Shown in pieces: positions 1 through 6,114 of a DNA stretch of 10,010 nucleotides. Under the pieces are notes generated by a model. The model was not told where the DNA came from and did no database searches. It worked only from the letters and a program-made list of their open reading frames with translations. The stretch is taken from NCBI GenBank assembly GCA_018815145.1, contig JAHIYL010000238.1, positions 1 through 10,010 on the forward strand, written 5' to 3'. This DNA comes from Nanobdellota archaeon. Its GTDB lineage: Archaea > Nanobdellota > Nanobdellia > Woesearchaeales > GW2011-AR15. The position numbers and the translations under genes were made by a program. Positions within the stretch are counted from its first letter, which is position 1, and every line of letters starts with the position of its first letter.

Positions 1-86
1 AATTCTTATTATTTATGCATAATTATCCAATCAAGAAACCACCACAAATATGCAGAAAAATAAGGATGCCTGAAAAAAGACCAAGT

Positions 87-2051
87 CTATTCAAAATCCT
101 CTCTTGTGCCGTCCAGCATCTCCTGCCAGTATTCTTTGGCAGCCTTATCCTTGTCCTGATTGAACTTTTCAAGCCATGCATGGGCCTGGGAATCTTTCTT
201 CTCTGTCCTGGCAATCTTCTCAATGTACTTATATACGACATCAATGACCCGCTGAGGCTCCCAGAATCCTGTTCCCTTGTATTTTGAGAATATCTTTTTT
301 GCTATTTCCTTATGATGGCTGTAGAGATCAATATCTGTGCCATACACATAATTGACAATATCCTCCACTATCTCCTCGCTCCATTTCCTGTGGAACCTGC
401 AGAGCGCAATATTATCTGAGAACAGCTCTTTTACCATCCTTTCAGAAGATTTGATCCCAAGATCTCTTGGAGGCAGAAAATCTGCACCATAATACTGGAA
501 ATATTTTCCCATGGTAGGCATCGGAAGGAACATTCCCGGAACCCAATACTGATTAGGAGCAATGCTGCCCTGGCCTCCATATGAATTGAACAGGGCAATA
601 TCAGTAAATTTCTTCTTTTTCTCTTCTGTCCTCCCTGAATATATCTTATCAAGATACAGAGAAGCAGACCTTATATTTTTTCTCAGGATCAGGGCAAGAG
701 AATCACTTGAGAATGTGATGAATCTCAGGATCTCCACTGCAATCTTGGAATTTCTTGCTGAATCCTCCACTACATCAAAATTTTCAAAATCAAATTTTGG
801 CATCAATTCAAGTCCGAGCTTTTCTTTATCCAAAATTCCGATGTAGAGCGCTTCCATGAGCCAGCCAATCATATTTCCTGCTTCTATTGCATCATAGCCC
901 AGGCTGTCCATCTCAAAATTGAGCTTTTCAGCAGCTCTCTGGTCAAATATGCCGCAATTTGGCCCTCCTGCCTGGTATGGTTCATAATCTTTCTTGAAAA
1001 AGCCATGCATCTTCTTGCAGACAACCGGGCATGCTTCTCCGCAGCTGTCCTGACATTTAGGCTTGATTGTCTCTTCATTGAATTGCCTGAGATAGTGGTT
1101 CAGGATGAATTCCTGATGAACAAATTCCCTTTCCTCATCACCTGAATATATGCTCCTCCAATTGAAATATATTATCCATTTCTTTAGGAGAGTATAATTT
1201 ACACCAAAGGTCCCTCCTGTCTTCAAAGCCTCATCATATCTGTATTTGCCAGTATTCGCAATGACCACCTTATGATATTTTTCATTGAATTTTTTCTGGA
1301 AAAGCTCATTCAGACCAGTGATGTTCCTGAGGTTCTCATTATTGGACACATGATCTCCGCCAAAGACCATACCAATGATATTGTGCTGTTGGACAAGCTT
1401 TGAGCCCAATCCCCCTCTTCCAGCCCAGCTGTCAACGCTTGTTATGTTTCCGGATTTTATATTTGAAGAGAGGATTGCACCGGACTGTGTATGATGGCTA
1501 GCAGGTCCTGTGGCAAGGATCCGTGGCTTTTTGTAGTCCTTCCCATACTCCTTAAAAAGATTTTCCTGTAGCCTATATGTGGTCAGGATCCTATTGTTTT
1601 TTCCAGTATACAAGCTTTTTTTTGCAGGCACAAGTGAGAAAATGGTCTCATCATTCCTGCGGTCAATGATTAATACCGAAGGTTGTGCTGCCCTGTTCTT
1701 TATGGCTACATAATTCAGACCTGTTCCAAAGAATTCAACACCTGCGCCGCCAAGCGTAGAAATGTAGAAAGCCTCCCAAAGCGGACTCATTCCGCAGAAT
1801 ACTAGCCTGTTTGTTCCTGGGATGGAAGAACCGGACAGGATGCCCCTGCCAAACACAAAATAATCATCTTCTTCAGTCAGTCTCAGTGCATAATCAACCG
1901 GACCTAATATTTTGCTGTCACCAATATCCGCAATCTTTCCTTTTCCAGTTGCAGCATTCAGCACCAGTGCTTTCTGGGGAATATTTTTCTTTGTCATGGG
2001 ATTATCATTGATCCATAATTGTCCATAGGAATATATCCTGACAGCAAGCAT
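87..2051 (-). CDS. gor: Glyceraldehyde-3-phosphate:ferredoxin oxidoreductase-like protein (tungsten AOR family)
   Basis: This 654-residue protein belongs to the aldehyde:ferredoxin oxidoreductase family, cytosolic tungstopterin/[4Fe-4S] enzymes. Seen: a GRGGLG pterin-binding-type motif at residues 211-216, a cysteine cluster C337-x3-C341-x3-C345 (CGEACPVVC) and the distal cluster ligand C551 in an ALCRFHR segment. The CGEACPVVC and CRFHR contexts, the RYDEALKTGGTFG segment (271-283) and a C-terminal AKEYWQEMLDG stretch match what I remember of the Pyrococcus GAPOR, which is also about 650 residues; classic AOR is nearer 605. GAPOR oxidises glyceraldehyde 3-phosphate to 3-phosphoglycerate with ferredoxin as acceptor, bypassing GAPDH and PGK in modified archaeal glycolysis. 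C333 is an extra cysteine four residues before the cluster. The ATG at 2051 is preferred over M19 because a TATA box sits about 25 nt upstream. The stop is TAG. The family is secure; the GAPOR subtype is strong but from memory. Confidence 0.85.
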   Translation of the reverse strand: MLAVRIYSYGQLWINDNPMTKKNIPQKALVLNAATGKGKIADIGDSKILGPVDYALRLTEEDDYFVFGRGILSGSSIPGTNRLVFCGMSPLWEAFYISTLGGAGVEFFGTGLNYVAIKNRAAQPSVLIIDRRNDETIFSLVPAKKSLYTGKNNRILTTYRLQENLFKEYGKDYKKPRILATGPASHHTQSGAILSSNIKSGNITSVDSWAGRGGLGSKLVQQHNIIGMVFGGDHVSNNENLRNITGLNELFQKKFNEKYHKVVIANTGKYRYDEALKTGGTFGVNYTLLKKWIIYFNWRSIYSGDEEREFVHQEFILNHYLRQFNEETIKPKCQDSCGEACPVVCKKMHGFFKKDYEPYQAGGPNCGIFDQRAAEKLNFEMDSLGYDAIEAGNMIGWLMEALYIGILDKEKLGLELMPKFDFENFDVVEDSARNSKIAVEILRFITFSSDSLALILRKNIRSASLYLDKIYSGRTEEKKKKFTDIALFNSYGGQGSIAPNQYWVPGMFLPMPTMGKYFQYYGADFLPPRDLGIKSSERMVKELFSDNIALCRFHRKWSEEIVEDIVNYVYGTDIDLYSHHKEIAKKIFSKYKGTGFWEPQRVIDVVYKYIEKIARTEKKDSQAHAWLEKFNQDKDKAAKEYWQEMLDGTREDFE

Positions 2052-2072
2052 TAATAAAGTTAATTGCTATAT

Positions 2073-2080
2073 TTTATAAA
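2073..2080 (-). promoter_or_regulatory. TATA box of the GAPOR-like gene, leaderless spacing
   Basis: TTTATAAA on the minus strand is centred about 25 nt before the ATG at 2051, where archaeal transcription would start at or beside that ATG. No Shine-Dalgarno sequence lies in front of the gene. Leaderless transcription is inferred from spacing alone. Confidence 0.5.
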
Positions 2081-2103
2081 TTACAGCATGCCTTTCCAAT
2101 GGA

Positions 2104-2424
2104 TCAGTCTGCAAGATGAAGAAGGATAGCGAGATCATCATGTGCAGAGAGATCATGGGGAGCATCCTTTGGCATGAATATGAAGACACCCTGTTTCATC
2201 TCGATGTCCTGATCATACAGCCTGAAATTGCCGCTTCCTTTCAGCACATAGACGCTTCCTGCCTTTGTTGATGTGTGTGTATCAATATCAGTCCCTTTTG
2301 TCAGGCACATCAGTGTGAAATTGAATGACTCGCCCTTTGCAAGCACAGTAGAAAATATCCCTTCTTTTGGAAACTGCATCAGTTCATTGATGTCCTTCAC
2401 AAAATCTTCATTAAATTCAGCCAT
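2104..2424 (-). CDS. Small single-domain cupin protein with degenerate metal site
   Basis: A 106-residue protein made almost entirely of one cupin beta-barrel. Cupin motif 1 covers about residues 44-63 (GTDIDTH, then VYVLKGSG) and motif 2 about residues 79-93 (MPKDAPHDL). H50 and H90 keep two expected metal-ligand positions, but the second histidine of the HxH pair is a serine (H50-T-S52) and the usual glutamate is missing, so metal binding or catalysis may be weak or lost. Small cupins of this kind include sensors, isomerases and dioxygenases, and the substrate cannot be told here. The start is supported by GAGGTTGAT (2428-2436), close to the archaeal GGAGGTGAT consensus, just before the ATG. 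It lies between the GAPOR-like gene (52 nt downstream) and the ferredoxin-domain gene, all on the same strand. The stop is TGA. Confidence 0.8.
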   Translation of the reverse strand: MAEFNEDFVKDINELMQFPKEGIFSTVLAKGESFNFTLMCLTKGTDIDTHTSTKAGSVYVLKGSGNFRLYDQDIEMKQGVFIFMPKDAPHDLSAHDDLAILLHLAD

Positions 2425-2460
2425 AATATCAACCTCATGTATTTATTTCAATTTCTGTGT

Positions 2461-2470
2461 AATATTTAAT
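2461..2470 (-). promoter_or_regulatory. Probable TATA box of the small cupin gene
   Basis: ATTAAATATT on the minus strand lies about 41 nt before the ATG. It would give a leader of about 15 nt, enough to carry the Shine-Dalgarno sequence at 2428-2436. It abuts the end of the 2473-2565 inverted repeat, so the repeat sits where an upstream control element would be. Confidence 0.4.
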
Positions 2471-2472
2471 AG

Positions 2473-2565
2473 GAATTTTAACAACAACAATCACGGCACA
2501 GACGGATTTTTTTCAAAAATCCTACTCACCTAACGGTTCGCCTGGCCATGTTGTTGTTAAAATTC
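2473..2565. repeat. 93-bp element: perfect 17-bp inverted repeat enclosing an inner 8-bp hairpin
   Basis: The arms GAATTTTAACAACAACA (2473-2489) and its exact reverse complement (2549-2565) enclose 59 nt. Inside is a second perfect hairpin, GGATTTTT (2504-2511) and AAAAATCC (2515-2522) around a 3-nt loop, plus a small GG-TTCG-CC (2535-2542). It occupies the gap between the ferredoxin-domain gene (ends 2599) and the small cupin gene (starts 2424). TA dinucleotides lie at 2470-2471 and 2566-2567, one extra G off a clean TA duplication. It could be a structured RNA element, a processing or termination structure, or a small non-autonomous transposon of TA-target type. No U-tract follows the outer stem. 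Confidence 0.75.
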
Positions 2566-2598
2566 TATCTTTATTCTTACCAGTATTTCCAACGATTC

Positions 2599-3465
2599 CT
2601 AAACCCAGTCCTCTTCAAGGATCTCTCCTTTAATCCCGACGACTATTCTTTTGATAGGGACCTTCCTTGTTGCCTGGGATGCTGCTTCTTTGACCAGATG
2701 CAAGAGCCCACCGCAGCATGGCACCTGCATTATCATCACAGTCAGGGTATTGACTCTGGCATCATCGATGAGTGACTTGATCTTATCAACATATATCTCC
2801 TGTTCACTGTCAAGCTTTGGGCACGCGATTGCAAGGCTCCGTGCCTTAAGATAATCCTTGTGAAAATCAGGAAGTGAAAAACCTGCACAATCTGCTGCTA
2901 TGACAACATCTTTACCTTTATAATAGGGTGCCATTGGTGATATCAGATGCATCTGCACAGGCCACTGCCTAAGTTCAGACGGCCTTTTCCCGCTCTCATC
3001 ACCTGCTCCTTCATCTGCTTTCCCTTCCTCTTCACTGAAATCCATCATCCTTGAGCCCGGGCATCCGCTTGGTACATCACATTTTTCCTGCTTTTTTTCT
3101 TTTTTCATGAAATCAACCTCAATGTCTTTCTCTTTCAGGTAATCCAATGCCTCTCTGAGGAATTCATCTGCACCATGCTCTTTCAGATGATTGAGATGCG
3201 CAAGTATTGTATTCTTTCCTTTTGGCACAATATTCTGCTCTATTACTTCCCTCTCATCATAGGCAACTGTCTCTCTTTCCTCAATCTAGATCGCATCTTC
3301 AGGGCAATGGCCGATGCATGCTCCGAGTCCGTCGCAGAATAGGTCAGAGATCAGTCTTGCCTTTCCATCGATCATCTGCAGCGCTCCTTCCATGCAGTTT
3401 GGGACACATGCCCCGCATCCTGTACATTTTTCTTCATCAATCTTTATTATCTTTCTTTTTACCAT
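2599..3465 (-). pseudogene. 4Fe-4S ferredoxin-domain protein interrupted by an in-frame TAG
   Basis: From ATG 3465, preceded by an AAAGGTG Shine-Dalgarno sequence, the frame runs to TAG at 2599, 288 codons including a single internal TAG at codon 60 (3286-3288). The N-terminal part is a ferredoxin-like domain: C14-x2-C17-x2-C20-x3-C24 and C44-x5-C50-x3-C54, the second cluster having leucine where the middle cysteine would be. This CDGLGACIGHCP form is typical of a known family of about 280 residues whose exact role I do not know. After the TAG the frame is intact: a charged linker, a CPGS motif with C129 and C135, then a domain with C193, C215 and the pair C250-C251 in VPCCGG. Homologues, as I recall, read CPEGAI-x-IEERE here, so one base change, for example GAG to TAG, explains the break. 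A GTG at 3228 could start a 209-residue product, but it has no good ribosome-binding site. Either it is a recent pseudogene, a sequencing error, or readthrough occurs. Confidence 0.8.
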
Positions 3466-3521
3466 TTCTTTGCACCTTTCTTTGATTTGAGCTCAATTAT
3501 CTGAAACATGTCTTGATATCT

Positions 3522-3583
3522 TTAGTATACTAAGTATAAAAAAGATACTTATTTAAATAATGGTGGGTTTCATAAAGTATACT
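3522..3583. promoter_or_regulatory. Divergent promoter with AGTAT palindromes, probable HxlR operator
   Basis: Three related symmetrical elements lie together. TTAGTATACTAA (3522-3533) is a perfect 12-bp palindrome. TAAGTAT (3531-3537) and ATACTTA (3545-3551) form a 7-bp inverted repeat with a 7-nt spacer. AGTATACT recurs at 3576-3583, 52 bp from the first copy and close to five helical turns. They surround the TATA box TTATTTAA (3549-3556) of the plus-strand regulator gene and a TATA-like TTTATAC (3534-3540, minus) for the ferredoxin gene. HxlR-family repressors such as QsrR are known to bind GTATA-type half sites, so autoregulation plus control of the divergent gene is the natural inference. 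Confidence 0.6.
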
Positions 3584-3952
3584 ATGAAAAGTACAATTGA
3601 CAGATGCACCATATATGAGACAGCAAATTTTATCGGGAAAAAATGGACTCTAATCATACTTCTTGAACTCTATAAAGGAAAAGAGTGGAGTAAACGGTAT
3701 TCTGAGATCAAGGATAATATCCCTATGATAACAGCAAAGATCCTGTCAGCAAGACTGAGAGAGCTGGAAAAGGAAGGTCTCATCACAAAGAAGATTGATG
3801 CATCAAGCTTTCCGATAAAATGCCATTACAGGCTCACAAAAAGCGGAGAAGAATTCATCAGGATAATCCGGGACATCAAATCATGGGCACTCAGATGGAA
3901 GATAAAAAACAAGGCCTGCCAAAGATTGGACTGCAGAAACTGTGTGATCTAG
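3584..3952 (+). CDS. HxlR-family winged-helix transcriptional regulator, cysteine-rich
   Basis: A DNA-binding regulator of 122 residues from the preferred start. HxlR hallmarks are an N-terminal cysteine followed by a helix ending in IGKKWTLIILLEL, then a helix-turn-helix with ITAKILSARLRELEKEGLI and a wing ending in YRLTKSG. An ATG at 3560 would add eight residues, but the TATA box at 3549-3556 lies too close to it and fits the ATG at 3584, which also gives the usual family length. C8 sits where thiol-sensing members (YodB, QsrR) carry their redox cysteine. The tail adds C112-x4-C117-x2-C120, which is unusual and could bind metal or form disulfides. It is divergent from the ferredoxin-domain gene with palindromes between them. 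Its TAG stop overlaps the stop of the next, convergent gene. The inducer is unknown; a thiol- or aldehyde-responsive role is inference. Confidence 0.88.
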   Translation: MKSTIDRCTIYETANFIGKKWTLIILLELYKGKEWSKRYSEIKDNIPMITAKILSARLRELEKEGLITKKIDASSFPIKCHYRLTKSGEEFIRIIRDIKSWALRWKIKNKACQRLDCRNCVI

Positions 3953-4626
3953 CTGTTTTTTCGTGAATTATAATAGCTTAGCCAGCCGCAGCCCGATGTT
4001 GCCTTTGGAAGATGGAATGAGAATTCTGATGAATATTTTCTTATATTTATCCTTCTGTCAAAACCATCCTTCATTGCATAATAGGCTGCAAACCTAAATT
4101 CAGGACTATGCGGAAGAAGCATATCTTCTCTCAGATATATTATTTTTATCCTTCCACCATCTTCCAATAGGATCAATGAATTCTCGTTTTCATTCTCAAC
4201 AGAACCAAACATGGCCTCGATCTTCAGAGGGCTGGTCTTCAGCTTTTTGATTGAATGAAGCCTTTTCATCTTCCTTAATACAGGTATTATCTCATTGATG
4301 TTCTTTTCCCTAAGATACACCCATAGGTTGCACTCTATAGAATCTGTAGTCACTTCCAGCAGTATATCCCTGTATTTAAGGTTCCACTCAGATATCATCT
4401 TCCTGAATCTTCCAAGATCTTCCTGCACCCCGAACGTTCCCATCTCCCCATAATTCTTCTCTATCTCTTCATATATCTTGAACACCAGATAGAAATCTTC
4501 AGCAAAAGTCAGCATATCCTTAACATTGAAATTCTGCAGGAAACCATCAAGCTCAAGTATCATCCTGTCTTTCAGAAGCTCATTCTCATCAATAGGTTCA
4601 TCGCCTTCATCAAATATTTCTGACAT
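3949..4626 (-). CDS. Uncharacterised soluble protein, 225 residues
   Basis: I do not recognise this family. From the ATG at 4626 the protein has an acidic N-terminus (EIFDEGDEPIDENE), a largely helical, charged middle, and a C-terminal part with alternating hydrophobic segments (SLILLEDGGRIKIIYL) that look like beta strands, ending in a distinctive SGCGWLSYYNSRKNS. No signal peptide or membrane segment is visible and it has few cysteines. A GTG at 4650 would add eight residues, but a TATA-like ATTTTTAA (4651-4658) lies about 28 nt before the ATG at 4626, supporting the shorter, leaderless form. Its stop shares a CTAG with the HxlR stop, so the two genes converge with a 4-nt overlap. Divergent upstream is the methyltransferase. 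The long frame, composition and promoter support a real gene. Confidence 0.7.
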   Translation of the reverse strand: MSEIFDEGDEPIDENELLKDRMILELDGFLQNFNVKDMLTFAEDFYLVFKIYEEIEKNYGEMGTFGVQEDLGRFRKMISEWNLKYRDILLEVTTDSIECNLWVYLREKNINEIIPVLRKMKRLHSIKKLKTSPLKIEAMFGSVENENENSLILLEDGGRIKIIYLREDMLLPHSPEFRFAAYYAMKDGFDRRINIRKYSSEFSFHLPKATSGCGWLSYYNSRKNS

Positions 4627-4650
4627 ATGCCATATAAAAAAACCTGACAC

Positions 4651-4658
4651 TTAAAAAT
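4651..4658 (-). promoter_or_regulatory. TATA-like box of the uncharacterised gene
   Basis: ATTTTTAA on the minus strand is centred about 28 nt before the ATG at 4626, giving a leaderless or near-leaderless transcript. It shares a 111-nt intergenic region with the divergent methyltransferase promoter. Confidence 0.4.
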
Positions 4659-4701
4659 ATTACCAAAACAGAAGATTCAAATGAAAATTATGTGATTTGC
4701 C

Positions 4702-4730
4702 GATAATTTTATTTAAGAAAAATAATTATC
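4702..4730 (+). promoter_or_regulatory. Methyltransferase promoter: TATA box framed by an inverted repeat
   Basis: TTATTTAA (4709-4716) is centred about 25 nt before the ATG at 4738, so the transcript is probably leaderless. The inverted repeat GATAATT (4702-4708) and AATTATC (4724-4730), with a 15-nt spacer, encloses it. A protein bound there would block TATA-binding-protein access. The repeat is AT-rich, so chance cannot be excluded. Confidence 0.45.
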
Positions 4731-4737
4731 AAATTCA

Positions 4738-5367
4738 ATGGATATTATTGAACTTAATGAACAAGGTTGGAATCAAATAGGTGAAAAAGCCGCATTGCCT
4801 TATCTTAATCAAGGAAACTACAGTATTGTTTTCAATGAATTTTGCAGAGCCATCCCAAAAAAAGGAGCAATCCTGGATCTGGGATGTGGTCCGGGAATAC
4901 CTGTAACAAAAGAACTTCTCGATAGAGGTTTTAAAGTAACTGCCATAGATTTTTCAGAAGAAATGATAAAAGCAGCCAAAAAAAATATTCCACAAGCAAC
5001 ATTAAGAAAAATTTCTATGACTGAAATTGATTATGCAAATGAATTCGATGGAGTGATCGCAAGCTACACTATGTTGTGTCTTGATCCGGATAATTTTGAC
5101 ATGACGGCTAAAAAAATATCAATCGCTTTGAAAAAGTGTGGATTTTTCTTCATTGCCCTAAACGAACCGAAAAAAATGTATAATGAAGAAGACTATCATA
5201 CCAAAATTGACGGACAGACCATCTACAGCAGACCCTATTCAGAGAAAGAAATAACAGATGTATTTTCCAAATACTCTATGAAAGTAATTCAGGTCAAAAG
5301 AGAAATCTATAATTCTGACATGTATGGAAAGGAATACTGTTTGATTATGTTATTAAGGAAAGACTAG
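4738..5367 (+). CDS. Class I SAM-dependent methyltransferase, substrate unknown
   Basis: A 209-residue Rossmann-fold methyltransferase. Motif I is ILDLGCGPG (residues 45-53), the SAM-binding loop. The acidic residue that holds the SAM ribose is D71 in AIDFSEEM, and later strands appear as FDGVIASYTMLCL (103-115) and FFFIALNEP (136-144). The N-terminal NEQGWNQIGEKAA helix and small size resemble free-standing small-molecule or biosynthetic methyltransferases, and no motif fixes the substrate. The gene stands alone with its own leaderless-type promoter, flanked by minus-strand genes. One hand-counted 60-base line (4981-5040) has 14 G+C, about 23%, against about 45% in lines from neighbouring genes, so it may have been acquired separately. 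The stop is TAG. Confidence 0.88.
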   Translation: MDIIELNEQGWNQIGEKAALPYLNQGNYSIVFNEFCRAIPKKGAILDLGCGPGIPVTKELLDRGFKVTAIDFSEEMIKAAKKNIPQATLRKISMTEIDYANEFDGVIASYTMLCLDPDNFDMTAKKISIALKKCGFFFIALNEPKKMYNEEDYHTKIDGQTIYSRPYSEKEITDVFSKYSMKVIQVKREIYNSDMYGKEYCLIMLLRKD

Positions 5368-5398
5368 AAGCCTCCAACAAAAGATCATACTAATTCTG

Positions 5399-5746
5399 CT
5401 ATAGGTTCTCAAGCTCACTGTCAACTTTCCTGACCCATGAAGTGATGATCTCATGTATCTTTTTAGAGAAAAGTCTTTTATCTTTGAATCTGTAGAAAAA
5501 TAGATAGCCGCCGTTATCAAGATTGTTCTGCGTCCTTTCAATGATGTCTTTTTCATGGAGCTTTTTCACTGAACGCTGGACTGTTGTCAGATTCAGATGC
5601 ATCCCCTCAGCCAGATCACTGGTATTGAACCATCTATCACCATTTTTTAGCATAAGTTTTACCACAGCAAAGTCAGATTTTGATAGTCCAAGGCTGCATT
5701 TTATGACTTCATCGATCTTGAAGCTTTTGCATGCAAAGTCAATCAT
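5399..5746 (-). CDS. Winged-helix transcriptional regulator (MarR/TrmB-like, COG3355-type)
   Basis: A 115-residue DNA-binding protein. After an N-terminal segment with C6 and C17 comes a winged helix: LSKSDFAVVKLMLK (21-34), a helix-turn-helix around NTSDLAEGMHLNLTTVQRSV (41-60) with the recognition helix near 52-65, and a wing at about 68-86 containing the basic, aromatic RTQNN...FFYRFK. A C-terminal helix probably makes the dimer. It is the last gene of the redox cluster, and its ATG overlaps the TGA of the CoA-binding gene (ATGA). The Shine-Dalgarno GGTGAT six nt before the start is a close consensus match, so translation is probably coupled. It could regulate its own operon or the nearby palindromic promoters, but no direct evidence links it to any site. 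The stop is TAG. Confidence 0.82.
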   Translation of the reverse strand: MIDFACKSFKIDEVIKCSLGLSKSDFAVVKLMLKNGDRWFNTSDLAEGMHLNLTTVQRSVKKLHEKDIIERTQNNLDNGGYLFFYRFKDKRLFSKKIHEIITSWVRKVDSELENL

Positions 5747-6114
5747 AAGGCATCACCCTGCACCATGATACAGACTCTGTGGTATTCCTTGATATCATTC
5801 TTTCTGCAGAAATCTATTGCAATCTGCGACGAACTTCCCGGCTGCATCCAGACTGTCTTTATGCCAAGTTCCTTGACCGCAATCAGCACATCCTCAGTCA
5901 CTTCAGGAGGCACAACAAAGACAACAATATCAATGTTTCCTTCAAAATCATTTAGATTATGGTAAGCCGTATGACCCAGTATCATATCCTGTCTTGGATT
6001 GATTGGGATTGCATTGATATTTTTTTTAAGAAGGTCTTTGAAAACTATACCGCCATACTTATCAGGATCATTTGATGCCCCGACAACTGCAACAGCCTTA
6101 TCTTTAAGATTCAT
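5743..6114 (-). CDS. CoA-binding (YccU-like) domain protein
   Basis: A 123-residue protein of the CoA_binding_2 Rossmann-like family (COG1832). Seen: AVVGASNDPDKYGG near residues 9-22 (nucleotide-binding loop), INPR at 38-41, DIVVFVVPPE at 62-71 and VWMQPGS at 88-94, all standard family signatures, and C115 near the end. The length is normal for the family. The domain resembles the CoA-binding part of succinyl-CoA synthetase, but stand-alone members have no settled function; CoA or nucleotide sensing and redox roles have been suggested. It is the fourth gene of the thioredoxin cluster. Its start overlaps the end of the membrane-protein gene by 11 nt, across a run of A, and its stop overlaps the start of the regulator. 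Confidence 0.88.
   Translation of the reverse strand: MNLKDKAVAVVGASNDPDKYGGIVFKDLLKKNINAIPINPRQDMILGHTAYHNLNDFEGNIDIVVFVVPPEVTEDVLIAVKELGIKTVWMQPGSSSQIAIDFCRKNDIKEYHRVCIMVQGDAL

Noticed and set aside
2473..2565. Inverted repeat as a simple intrinsic terminator of the ferredoxin gene
   Set aside because: No U-tract follows the outer stem on either strand, and archaeal termination usually relies on T-runs rather than long stems. A structural or mobile-element reading fits better.
3286..3288. TAG as pyrrolysine or another recoded residue
   Set aside because: TAG is the normal stop for at least six genes here, including this gene's own end. No pylT/pylS or other recoding element is seen in the window. 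Kept only as a minor alternative.
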